Source: Spisula solida | Taxonomy: Eukaryota; Mollusca; Bivalvia; Venerida; Mactridae | DNA: 64,000 bases | Reading direction: 5' to 3' | Assembly: GCA_947247005.1 (NCBI GenBank) | Contig: OX365946.1 | Location: 49,812,734 to 49,876,733 of the forward strand | In this document: positions 47,001 through 56,475 of the stretch, piece after piece | How positions within the stretch are numbered: the stretch's first letter is position 1 | Layout of the letters: the number at the start of each line of letters is the position of its first letter | The notes under the pieces: model-generated | The model's database searches: none | Told to the model about the DNA's origin: nothing | The model's input: only the letters and a program-made list of their open reading frames with translations | Program-made: the position numbers and the translations under genes

Positions 47001-49853
47001 GATGGGCTGCTTTAAACAGTCATATTGCACGTAGTCCGTGACGGGCTGCTTTAAACAACCGTACTGCATGTAGTCCGTGATGGGCTGCTTTAAACAGTAA
47101 TATTGCATGTAGTCCGTGATGGGCTGCTTTAAACAGTCATATTGCACGTAGTCTGTGATGGGCTGCTTTAAACAGTAATATTGCATGTAGTCCGTGATGG
47201 GCTGCTTTAAACAGTCATATTGCACGTAGTCCGTGATGGGCTGCTTTAAACAGCCGTATTGCATGTTGTCCGTGATGGGCTGCTTTAAACAACCGTACTG
47301 CATGTAGTCCGTGATGGTCATATTGCACGTAGTCCGTGATGGGCTGCTTTAAACAGTCATATTGCACGTAGTCCGTGATGGGCTGCTTTAAACAGCCATA
47401 TTGCACGTAGTCCGTAATGGGCTGCTTTAAACAGTCGTATTGCATGTAGTCCGTGATGGGCTGCTTTAAACAGTCCTATTGCATGTAGTCCGTGATGGGC
47501 TGCTTTAAGATTGACTTACTGAATATAATATTGTAAATTTTGTAATACAAATGTTACCTGCATCCCAGTCTTCTTCAGCAGGTATTTCAATATCTCTATA
47601 TACCGGTGTATCTGTACATCCCTTCAATATCACTGTGGCATTCTCATTCTCCTTCCTGGACTCTGAAAGTATGAGCAACATTTTATGATTTGTCTTCACC
47701 AAAACAACACGCTAGTCAATGGTATGGTTAAAACTACGCTTTCAAAATGTTGAAATAGAGAAATTTAATGTGAACATTTCACAAAAGAGCTAGTGCAGAT
47801 TTCAAGACTATTCCCTGATACCTGTAGACATGTTAAATTGCTGTAACTTTTAAACATAGTGTTGCGAACTAAGAACTTAAAATAGATTGAACTACTACGA
47901 GGGACATTCAAACTTGATTAAACAGTACTGGGGCCCTCACGGGTACAGTTTTAAATATTATACAAATATTATAAATAGAGGATCTTGCATGAGTGTTCAT
48001 TACATACGAGTTTTATTAAACGAGTGGACACAATGATATGACACGAGGCTTTGCCGAGTGTCATATTGTTTTTGTCGACGAGTTTAATTAAACTCGTATG
48101 TAATGAGCACGAATGTAAGATTCTATTTATCACATAACCTTAGAAAACGCTCAATATTGTTCAGAAGGATGTTATGCGCCAAAATTTAGCGGTACAATGA
48201 GCGCGACGTCATGGTGACGTTGATATTATTCTGACGTCAGTTACAGATCAATGCATGGATTGGCTAACGTCACGTCAAGCTAATTTAAATATTTACGTCA
48301 CGGCTTTACGGCACTACTGGACCACAGGTTATGTGATAATACATAATATTGAATCGGATTTTAATTTTAAAAATTCGATATCTGATTTATCGAGTTACAC
48401 TACCACGTCCGTTCATAATAGTCCATTTTGAAACCATGGTAACACGCACCCGGCACAGCCCATCAATATCATTGATTGCGACTAAGTAAAGAGGCGTATC
48501 TTTAATACTATCCTATAGTTTTCAAACAACGCCAAAACATTGCATGTTACATGTTGGACGATGTCTACAAAAATGACGACATTTTGGACGTTAGGTACTG
48601 AAATAAACTGAAGTTGAGCTCCAAGAGTGACAACTTCGTGACGCTAAAGTGACGTCGCAAAAACGAAATGAAAAAAACCGGACAAACACCAAGTTCTGTC
48701 AATAGCAAGATGAGTATGTCCTCAGAATCTTATGAAATTATCGTAAATACATTGGGAAACAGTTCCACAACTCGTTTATCAGTTTTAGAATGACACAAAT
48801 GCTTTAGGGATAACTGTTCAGCTTTGAAAGACAAGGAACTAATTCGAAATCATAAGAACGTTTGTAACGTCAATTACAACCAAGGTTTCATGCTACGTAT
48901 TCTCGCCCAGATGTTCAATGTAAGATTCGGAAAAATACATGCGAGTCTCACCAACACTTTACTTGTGTGGCTCAGTGTGGTACAGGAATGTATTCATCAC
49001 CATATATCACTATAATTATCGTCTTTCATATTCCTTTAAGAAGCACTAACGTCGTGTAAAATAGCGCGACGTCATTAAGGGTGTACCAGGCACGAACCAG
49101 GTACGTTATGTACAGGTACGAAACGTGCGTCACGTGATTTTTCTTTGAACGCAGGGCATATTGTAAAAAAGCGATTTCTGAAGGTATATAATTTGGTTTA
49201 TATTGCCTAACCATGCGTGTTTGTGACAATTGTCATGTTTATTTTTAACGTCCCTCGTATATTTGTATTAACTTACTGTAACTGATTTCAGGTTCTATGA
49301 TGGCTTTATCTGGGCAAGTGTTTAAATGATGACGGAGCTCTGATTTAGGTATGTGGTGCGTGGCATTAAAGGGGCACTTCTCAAAGGCAGGTCCAACATA
49401 ATTCTGTAAAAATAGAGGGTGACATTTATATGGATAAACTAAAAACGCAAAATTTGAAAATACTATTTAAAACAAAAATGCACTAACATCAATGACACCG
49501 CCTCTTTATGACACCGCCTTGTAGCTCAGTGGTAAATGCGCTTGTCTTCTAATCTGGCGACATGGGTTCAAATACGGGTAGAGGCACTCATATGCTTGCC
49601 ATATTTCAGCAGGAAGCTGACTGGCACATAACAGCTATACTCGGCATTTTTAAAATGGTAAATGAGTATGGCACCTATCTCCTGACCTGAACGTCATTTT
49701 ATATAATGGCCCTTGATTGGTTGAATAAATTATTCTTACCTTTTTACACTTCATAAGATGGTACTGGAAACGTTTCGCATAAATCTTTTCCTTGCTGTGA
49801 CAGTATGGACATTCTAGTTTGTCTTCAGGATCATGGGTAATGTATTGTGACAT
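40877..49853 (-). CDS. GTSF1: GTSF1-like PIWI cofactor, complete, six coding exons, 250 residues
   Basis: Family knowledge: GTSF1 (Asterix in Drosophila) proteins carry two small CHHC zinc fingers of the U11-48K type, bind PIWI proteins through central tryptophans, and are needed for piRNA silencing. Seen here: six GT-AG exons with matching phases. LECPYC...RFQYHLMKCKK (residues 13-38) is finger 1; C48-x5-H54-x9-H64-x3-C68 is finger 2; EEDWDA (110-115) resembles the vertebrate DEDWDKD segment. An Arg/Gly-rich tail (GRGRGRNRG 191-199, GRGIAPGIGRGR 220-231) runs to the stop. Human GTSF1 is 167 residues, so this protein has a long extension. Coding exons: 49740-49853, 49277-49403, 47558-47662, 44129-44210, 42370-42563, 40877-41007. 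Paralogue status (GTSF1 versus GTSF1L) cannot be settled here. A 5' untranslated exon may lie to the right. Confidence 0.9.
41121..41918. mobile_element. 'GGTACTGTTTTATCAAAGCACTTA' MITE, copy 1
   Basis: Left 'tgggtactgttttatcaaag', 'cactta' and right 'ttccgtaagtgctttgataa', 'aacagtacca' are inverse copies of about 25 bases. The same ends bound 61841-62753. A perfect 32-base palindrome (41489-41520) sits near the midpoint. In the last GTSF1-like intron. Confidence 0.85.
41489..41520. repeat. Perfect 32-bp palindrome
   Basis: AATTCTATAGGGTATT followed directly by its exact reverse complement, with no loop, near the centre of the surrounding MITE. Confidence 0.95.
42074..42226. mobile_element. 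'ggtggtattcaatattgat' MITE, copy 2 (inverted)
   Basis: Same inverted ends as 39593-39725. The body reads 'agtcatggtcagtgacaggc', 'gatatgattggctatcctta', the reverse complement of copy 1. In the GTSF1-like intron between exons 5 and 6. Confidence 0.85.
42370..42563 (-). CDS. GTSF1: GTSF1-like exon 5 (first RG block)
   Basis: Residues 143-207. A Gly/Asn-rich start (EELGGGNNMGSGEN), a Pro/Lys/Gln linker (AVPKPQPIKQPAHH), then SIGRGRGRNRGQNG. Acceptor acacag, donor gtatgt, phase 2 to 1. Confidence 0.85.
42680..42765 (+). mobile_element. tRNA-like SINE head
   Basis: A-box-like 'tggccgggtagataggttca' and B box 'ccggtttgaatctcgtc' about 50 bases apart, with SINE-like sequence after it. In the intron between exons 4 and 5 of the GTSF1-like gene, transcribed opposite to it. 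Confidence 0.5.
43540..43995 (-). mobile_element. Long SINE-like repeat with tRNA-like head
   Basis: The minus strand starts 'ctcagtggtctaacgcactg' 'gactgtcaatccag', then 'cgtgggtccaatcggaac' (B-box-like), and ends near 'gaaaaagcgctatataaatc', followed by two 'tatttattttactc' repeats. Inferred class; single copy in the window. Confidence 0.55.
44129..44210 (-). CDS. GTSF1: GTSF1-like exon 4
   Basis: Residues 116-142: EASDAPVIVETAFANPYFDR then VRFTDIS. Acceptor ttttacag, donor gtaagg, phase 1 to 2. It sits 260 bases past the end of the 39-bp array. Supported by splice sites and phase. Confidence 0.82.
44473..47509 (-). repeat. 39-bp tandem array, about 78 copies, in GTSF1-like intron 3
   Basis: Unit (plus strand) 'ctgctttaaacagtcgtatt' 'gcatgtagtccgtgatggg'. 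On the minus strand one frame stays open for about 920 codons as ITDYMQYDCLKQP units with I/V, M/V/I and D/Y/G variants. Nearly all units are exactly 39 bases; one is truncated near 47311-47330. Variant pairs alternate in blocks, showing higher-order duplication. It fills most of the intron between exons 3 and 4. No start, splice join or similarity argues for a real protein. Confidence 0.95.
47558..47662 (-). CDS. GTSF1: GTSF1-like exon 3 (acidic-tryptophan segment)
   Basis: Residues 81-115. YRDIEIPAEEDWDA contains W113 in an acidic context, as in the PIWI-contacting region of GTSF1 (family knowledge). Acceptor tttcag, donor gtaaca, phase 1 to 1. The 39-bp tandem array begins about 50 bases downstream of the donor. 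Confidence 0.87.
47898..49257. mobile_element. TA-flanked mariner-like MITE with CGAGGGAC ends
   Basis: CGAGGGACATTCAAAC at the left and, inverted, CGAGGGACGTTAAAAATAAAC at the right, TA outside both. Several TGACG/CGTCA motifs inside (a perfect TGACGTCA near 48232). A separate fold-back (47969-48131) is nested near its left end. The only frame of note (48824-49015, 63 residues) is not recognised. It lies in the GTSF1-like intron between exons 2 and 3. Confidence 0.65.
47969..48131. repeat. Fold-back with about 60-bp imperfect arms
   Basis: 'tgttcattacatacgagttt' ... 'gatatgacac' pairs with 'gtgtcatattgtttttgtcg' ... 'aaactcgtatgtaatgagca', loop about 14 bases. A further inverse pair 'atcacataacc' / 'ggttatgtgat' encloses 48127-48336. 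Confidence 0.8.
49277..49403 (-). CDS. GTSF1: GTSF1-like exon 2 (zinc finger 2)
   Basis: Residues 39-80: NYVGPAFEKCPFNATHHIPK then SELRHHLNTCPDKAIIEP. A canonical CHHC finger, C48-x5-H54-x9-H64-x3-C68, close to the vertebrate [20 protein letters not shown]. Acceptor tttacag, donor gtaagt, phase 0 to 1. Confidence 0.95.
49503..49652 (+). mobile_element. tRNA-headed SINE (family A), copy 2
   Basis: Head 'gccttgtagctcagtggtaa', 'cttctaatctggc', B box 'gggttcaaatacggg', then 'cttgccatatttcagcagga' to 'actcggcattttt' as in copy 1 (7215-7363, minus). CTTCTAA resembles a tRNA-Arg(UCU) anticodon loop, but the stem pairs poorly. Confidence 0.78.
49740..49853 (-). CDS. GTSF1: GTSF1-like exon 1 (start, zinc finger 1)
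   Basis: 38 codons beginning MSQYITHDPEDKLECPYCHS. C15, C18, H32 and C36 are possible metal ligands (C-x2-C-x13-H-x3-C). The family pattern is C-x5-H-x9-H-x3-C; here the spacing is one residue longer, the first His position is Lys, and C18 and H19 are extra candidates. Donor gtaaga, phase 0. Confidence 0.9.
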
Positions 49854-49984
49854 TTTTATGTTGGTGTACTATTAAACAGGTAGTACTATCTATGGCACAG
49901 ACTGAAAATTGAAATATATATGTACATTACTTAAGTGCATCACAGTAGATTATGATAATTGGAACAGATTAAAAATCTGAAAGA

Positions 49985-50052
49985 ACAGATAACACATGTG
50001 TTGTGATCGTATAGTTTTATCTAATCAGAAATGCAATTTTAAATGTACGTTA
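49985..50052. repeat. Repeat shared with 51325-51385
   Basis: 'taacacatgtgttgtgatcg' 'tatagtttt' and 'cagaaatgcaatttt' recur with small changes at 51325-51385, about 1.3 kb away in the same orientation. Confidence 0.65.
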
Positions 50053-50354
50053 CGTTACAAGGGCCCACTCGGGTTCCATAAGTAAATGTTAAGTACAACA
50101 CTGATTTATGATCGGACTGAAGTGATGTAGGAATAATATACGACAATCACACAGTTTCGTTTAATACGACTGTTTTTAAGGATCAGTTGTAAATTGCTCA
50201 GCTGAAATTGTAGTCATCACTGTGAAACTGTGTCAAGTCTGCAATATAATTTTCTGTCGAAATTATTATATTATATTGAAATACAATGTACATGTATGTA
50301 GATGTACATTCATAAAAGATTTGTATCAACAAATGAAAATTCAATTTCTATAAA

Positions 50355-50895
50355 AAAGTGTTTTATCACAAATTGAAAATTGCCAAATTTTGTGTCACTG
50401 TCCTGCAAAAAGTACTCACTAAAATTCAGTACAAATCACATTGCTATGTTCTCCAATCTATTATCCAGGTGCTCGACTATAGAATAAGAGTATATCAATT
50501 ATATTTATTCCGTAAATCACTGAACATTAAACCATGTATAACTTAAAATTCTATTTTGTATTTAACAATTGATTTTGCCCTTTAATTGTTAGCTAAATTA
50601 ATAGATACACACACACATTACACTTTAGAAATAATCAGCTGTGATAGATAGATAAGATAAGCTGTGTGTAAATAAACAATTTCAATTCTACTAATAAAGT
50701 GGTCAAACGTTATATACAATGTGTGGCTGTCATTTATATAATTTAATTATTTGGCAAATAGTCGAGCACCTGGATAATAGATTGGAGAACACAACAATGT
50801 GATTTATATGATTTATATTAAATTTGAGTGAGTACGTTTTACAGGATTGAGACACAAAAATGACAATTTTCAATTGTAGATAAAACACCTTTTAT
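50355..50895. mobile_element. Fold-back element, about 135-bp arms
   Basis: The left arm (50355-50485, including 'ctccaatctattatccaggt' 'gctcgactat') has a reverse-complement partner at 50758-50895 ('atagtcgagcacctggataa' 'tagattggag'). The spacer is about 270 bases. No coding content. Confidence 0.85.
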
Positions 50896-51219
50896 AAAAT
50901 AGTTTTTCATGTTTTGATATGAATATCCTTTACGTATATTTACACGTTCAATTTAGTACAATGGTTTTTATGATTGGTTCAATTTCACAGTGTATAAACG
51001 AGTCAACTTCCGGTTATCGAAATAAGGAATACACGTTGAATTATAGAGTCTTGCAATAAGTCGTACAGTGATAGGAAATCAACGGATGTTTCAATCATAA
51101 TAAGTCAAATAAGTTGAATTGTATAGTATCCCATTAAGTCGTACAGTGATTTGTTTATACGCGGTGAACTCCAGCTACCCAAATTACCTTAGTAATAAAA
51201 ATGTCCACAAAGTATCATG

Positions 51220-51302
51220 AAATAAATAAAGTCACAAAGTTACGTTTCACAAAGTTAAGTAATGATAACGTCACAAAGTTACGTTTCACAAAGTTAAGTA
51301 AT
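51220..51302. repeat. About 40-bp direct repeat 'cacaaagttacgtttcacaa'
   Basis: 'cacaaagttacgtttcacaa' 'agttaagtaat' occurs twice in tandem. Its reverse complement 'cttaactttgtgaaacgtag' appears at about 51878, possibly bounding an insertion of about 600 bases. Confidence 0.7.
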
Positions 51303-51534
51303 AATTATGTATTAAACGTAGTGTAACACATTTGCTGTGATCGTATAGTGTTTTTTAAAACAGAAACGCAATTTTTTGAATGTATATATTATTTATTTTC
51401 CTCCACCAAAAGTAACATGTTGATAGCATGAGATTAAGACCGAAAACTGAATTCCTATAAAATAATATTTTCCTCTCCCCATAGACTGACCTTTCAGTCC
51501 CTGTATGATAATTAGCAATTGTAATAGAATCGGC

Positions 51535-51625
51535 GGTCAACTCGTTTGAAACTGGCCATCGTGGCTGATTTATAGGTATAACGGAACCACCGTGCCCGAT
51601 ATGACATTTGGTGATATTCAAAGCT
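51535..51625. repeat. Repeat shared with 53042-53136
   Basis: 'gtcaactcgtttgaaactgg' 'ccatcgtggctgatttatag' recurs at 53042 with few changes, same orientation, with matching sequence on to 'gatattcaa'. Confidence 0.85.
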
Positions 51626-53140
51626 AATATAGCCGATTAACGGATTGACCATACAATTGGGCAATCCAATTACCTCATAGAGTAACTACTAATGAACCTC
51701 CGAAATTAAAGCATTTTCTGAGATTGAATATAAATGTCAGCCACTTGTTTACAAGTTTCCGGTCGATGTGCCGGACAGCCTGAATTCTATAATTATTAAA
51801 GAGGTCAATCATCTAGATATGTTTCATTAACTATGCTGATAGAGGCAATAGTATTACATTTAATACATAATTATTACTTAACTTTGTGAAACGTAGTCAC
51901 TAAGACTTGCTCTATGAACTTATCACCCAGAGCATGTCACAAAACCTTACTGCACACAATTCGTTATTTAATTTCATTGAGTTATTTTGTGTACCAGTAA
52001 CCACGTGTTTTAATTAATCAAGTTGTCATGTTCATGAAAGCTATGATACATCACGTAACACATTCATTTGACATAAGGACTGTCTTTAATGTTGGCCCTG
52101 CAGCAATGATATCGTATAAATGAATAACGTTTATTACTTTAAGTGTCAAACAAAATGATCAAAACACAAGATCAGAGACAGAGTTATAAGAAAGTTCACG
52201 CTCATTTGACGCTGGTGATCGTATATAGTGGCGGGTACAGGATTTTGGTGTTAGGAGGGGGAGGGGGGGGGGGCACGTAAATGTTGACATAACCCTCCCT
52301 GGGGAAAGAATGTGAGAGCGAAGCGAGCTCGAAAAAAAAATTGATTATCTGAGAAGAATGCCTACAAACCCGTCTTGACTTGATAATATTTTTAACCTAT
52401 TTTGGGCGAGAGAAGCGAGCTAAAATTATCAGCGGCATGCTACAGCAAGTAGGTGGAAGGTGGTCCGAGCCCATGCTCCCTTAATTGTTTTAAAATCAGT
52501 GGATTCATCTGGTGCGATGTGAGGTACATTTGTGGTGATGGAAAGGGTAAACGCTTAATTACAGAATTAAGCCAATCATAATCCTCATTTATGAGTTATG
52601 AAACTTATTAATATTGCGCATTTATATTTGTACTTCTTAATCCGAGTTATGAGCACCTTTATGAGGAGGCGTTTATAGCAAGGCAATCAGAGTCATAGTA
52701 GATTTTTATCTCAGCCACAACATGCCAGACCAATCGCTCTTTAGAATTTTTTGAGAGCATAGAAGTTTTCCTTTATCTACATAAAACACTATATTTTTAG
52801 TGATTTAAGTTATTTTGCGAGCGTACCGAAAATTGCATACTTTATGTATAACAAAACAAAACAAAAGACAAAAGTTCCATGCTCCGACGATTTTAGGGTA
52901 AATTTTCAACTCGGATAGCTATATACGGGGGACTTAATTACTGTAAAAACTATATGATTAAAGTACAAAAACATGCGTAACCTAAAAATACACATAATAT
53001 ACATTTGTTTATTTTGCTCGGTCTAATGTAACATAGACAGGAGTCAACTCGTTTGAAACTGACCATCGTGGCTGATTTATAGGTATTATCGAGATCACCG
53101 TGTCCCGTATATGACATTTAAATAATGATATTCAAACGTT

Positions 53141-53690
53141 GGCCCAATGTCATTTTGCTCGTTGGCGGTACGGACTTATACCAGCGGTTGGCACGACGTT
53201 AACCCAACGATGGCAAATTTAATTCGTCGTTGGTACATCGTTTAACTATCAATCACATGAAACCCAACATTGACGCGAAGATGACAAATCTTAATTATTT
53301 ATCTTTGGCATTTCGATCGTTAGCAAATTATAATTGATCGTTGGACTATTTTACACTGACACCATCCCAACAATAACCCAATATATTGCTGCGACGACGT
53401 TTTCCCAACGGTTGCGGGGTATGAATCCCGATACGCCGCTTCTCAGTTCCGTCGGAGAATTGTTCTGCTTTCATATGGCTCTGACGGAACTGAAAACCGA
53501 TGTAACGCTCTGACGGAACTCAGGATACATGACATTTGAGTTCCGTCAGAGCGTCACATCGGTTTTCAGTTCCGTCAGTGCCATATGAAAACAACAATTC
53601 TCTGACGGAACTGAGAAGCGCTGTATCGGGATTCATACCGTGGGTTGGTGTGACGTTGGTCGAACGCTAGCCATCAATTAATCGTTGGCA
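53141..53690. mobile_element. CGTTGG-rich element enclosing a long hairpin
   Basis: CGTTGGC or GCCAACG/CCCAACG-type words recur through 53150-53410 and again 53640-53690 around the hairpin 53418-53639. The outer limits are unclear. Confidence 0.55.
53418..53639. repeat. Long hairpin, about 105-bp arms, short loop
   Basis: 'ggtatgaatcccgatac' ... pairs with ... 'gtatcgggattcatacc'. Within each arm 'agttccgtc(a/g)gag' or its complement occurs three times. Loop near 53522-53537. A few mismatches only. Confidence 0.92.
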
Positions 53691-53734
53691 ATTTGATCCA
53701 TCTCCTCATACTAACTAGTATATTTAACTTTTCT

Positions 53735-53768
53735 CGAAGATCATATATCTATATATATATATATATAA
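53735..53768. repeat. AT microsatellite
   Basis: 'atatctatatatatatatat' run. Confidence 0.9.
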
Positions 53769-56340
53769 ACATTCAGATAATTCCATGCTTTTCTTAAAAC
53801 AAATCTCGAAGGTTATACTTTAAATAAAGAACTATTTCATAAAAGAACGTTTCGCTGTACTTACATTTTTTCGAAAGTTTCTACCCTGTATAACAATAAT
53901 TTCGCCTGATGTTGTGTTTGTAAGTGGTGATAGATGTGTAGCAGTTTATATAATATACACCAGTTTCCATGGCAACTGACCAGATCATACATGAGATAAG
54001 GGGCTTTGTATTGCCCACTGGCTAATCATCTATTAATTGAAACCGGAAGTGTTTATTTGTTAATTGTTGTATCATGTGAAGGCAATCTTTGCTGCCCTAC
54101 ATGCCAGAGGGCATAACGGGCAGTAAGTGAGCAGGCCTGCCATAATAAAATCATGCAAAAGCCTGAGATTTTAGCAAACATTGAATTAAAGCGTGCGATG
54201 AAGACATATTCAATATTCTGCGCTAAGCGCGCGAACCGCCTAATTCAAGCCGCTAAGCGCGTGAACCACCTAATTATAAGCCCATCAACCTTTCAAATGG
54301 CCTAATAAAAAATCATTTATTAAATTCTAATTAGATAAAGCCATACAAACTAATTGTTTTGTAATATTAAGGTCCTAGAATAAAACCAATGTAGAAGAGC
54401 CCTACAATAAAAAAAAATTTGGTAGCCTTGTCTATGCAAAATTTAAAAAAATGCAATTTCATCAATTCTAATAAATGAATTAGCAAAATTGTTTAACTGA
54501 CGTGAACAAATATCGACAATGTATTTCAATCATTTTCGATAATAGACTCCTATAATACAATCAAGGCTAAGCATTAAAATCAAATTAATAATATAAAAAT
54601 GCAGAAAAAGCACGTCAGTAGAAGACCGACTTTAAAACCATCTATGTCTAAAAGTCGTTTTATACATGTTTATTGAAAATAAAAGCGTCCAAATGAGCCA
54701 GATCGAGTCCATTAAATCTTAATCAAATTTGGGAAACAACGGGAGGTAGTACATTTTATGACACGTGCTTCCTGTTAATTGGATTGTCACCAATTATACC
54801 GACTCTCAATATACACCATCGTTATGAAAACGGTATACACTGTTGTTGAGAACCATGAACGCTTTGATTTTATCAAGATTGCCGGTAAATTGGACCTCAA
54901 AGCCGGTAAGCCTGTAATCACATCAGATTGCCGGTAATTACCGACTCAATGCCTGAGAAATGGTAGGCCTGAGTGAGTGAATGCAATCTGATTAAAATCA
55001 TAGCCTCAAACCCGCTACGCATGAGGAAGATCAAGTACTTCAGTCAGATTGCATGTCAAGGGTAATTCGTGTTTGTATACAAAGGGATTAGTACCACCAG
55101 CTAGCTATTGGAGAAAGGCAGGTTTTTATTGTTTATTCATCCAATAGATTGCTGGTGGGCACTTTGCATATGAATACGGTGCAGGCCCGGTTCCAGATTT
55201 TTTTGAGTGGGGGGCTAAGCTAGCTATGAGGATGATATGGTGTCTCCCGGGGAAGATTTTTTCACTTTTCGAATCATGCAATTTCCTGCACTTTAAGCTC
55301 TTGAAATCAGAAGACAAGGTACTAAAATTGTACGGCTACATCTGAGACTATAGAAAACATAGTCTCTGTCTACATCAACAGAAAATACGACGAGTTTAAC
55401 AATTTTTTAAAAATAATTTCTTTCAATTCCCTTAAATTTACAAACCAGGTGTCAAATTATTAAAATTCACGCTACATAATCAGACAACGTTATTTTTTTA
55501 TACAATTATTTAAACAAATGTTTATCTCATTGAAGATTTTTTCAAATAAGAACTTTAATCTTGATGAAGGTCTACAAATCAAAATACATAACCCATGAAA
55601 TAAACAATATTAGATCTAAAACTGAAAGTTTCCAAAGGTTCAAATCGATTTTTTGGTAACATTTTAATAAAACAGGGGTCCAACTGAAGCATAATGTCCA
55701 GTGCTGAAAATGAGTCGCAAGTCTATTTCGGGTGTCATATCCCTACAGATTAAATAGGTTTAAACATTGTTTTATTGTTGAAATTCTGATTATGAAACTT
55801 CAAATGACCATAACTTTTTTCTTTGAATATTTTCATCAAGTAACTTTTATTTTGTGCAGAAAAGATCATTCTTTCTAATGCAGTAATTCAGATTTCCGGA
55901 TTATTCCAGAATTGTAGGATTTTTATTAAAAATCATTTTCTGTACTCTAACTTTTTAAAATATTAAAATTCGATGCTAGATACATGAACTTTAAAAAATG
56001 TGCCCCCAATCCCCTTGCGAAGATTTTTGTCAATTTGAATTAAACTCGTTTTTGTAGTTTTTATGCTCTAAAAACTCACGTGAAATTATTAAGATTGCAT
56101 TGTTGCATAATCAGTAATAAATATACCAACAAGACAATTTCGAAATGTAATTTGAGTTCTATCGTGTCACTATTATTAAATCCAAAGACCTAAAATGTTT
56201 ATTTAGGTCTATGTTAAATCGATCAGGCGGTGGATCTCTTTAAGTGCACGTACCGTGGATTTTATTTTGACTATTATCATTATGTTTGGGGTTCATAAAT
56301 ATTTATTGCAAATAGTAATAATTAATAACGTCCCCCAGAT
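53769..56340. other. Intergenic, no gene recognised
   Basis: AT-rich. A local repeat of 'gcgctaagcgcgcgaaccgc' and 'ccgctaagcgcgtgaaccac' at 54218-54270. No exon with credible similarity and no clear transposon ends. Confidence 0.5.
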
Positions 56341-56369
56341 ATTCTTATTCCTGAACCAATGATAACATT

Positions 56370-56475
56370 CATAAACATCATCATCAACAGCATACATATC
56401 ATCATCATTAGCAACAGAAGCATAAACATCATCAGCTGCATCATCATCAGCAGCAACATTATCAGCAGCAAGCGA
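56370..56475. repeat. ATC/AGC trinucleotide-rich stretch
   Basis: Degenerate 'atcatcatcaacagc', 'gcatcatcatcagcagcaac' runs. Confidence 0.8.

Noticed and set aside
44556..47321. 921-codon open frame on the minus strand as a real gene
   Set aside because: It is the 39-bp array read in its only stop-free frame, inside an intron of the GTSF1-like gene, without a promoter, splice joins or any recognised domain. Kept as a repeat and a finding only.
48824..49015. 63-codon frame as a transposase remnant
   Set aside because: Inside a mariner-like MITE, but I see no D-D-E/D motif or helix-turn-helix pattern.
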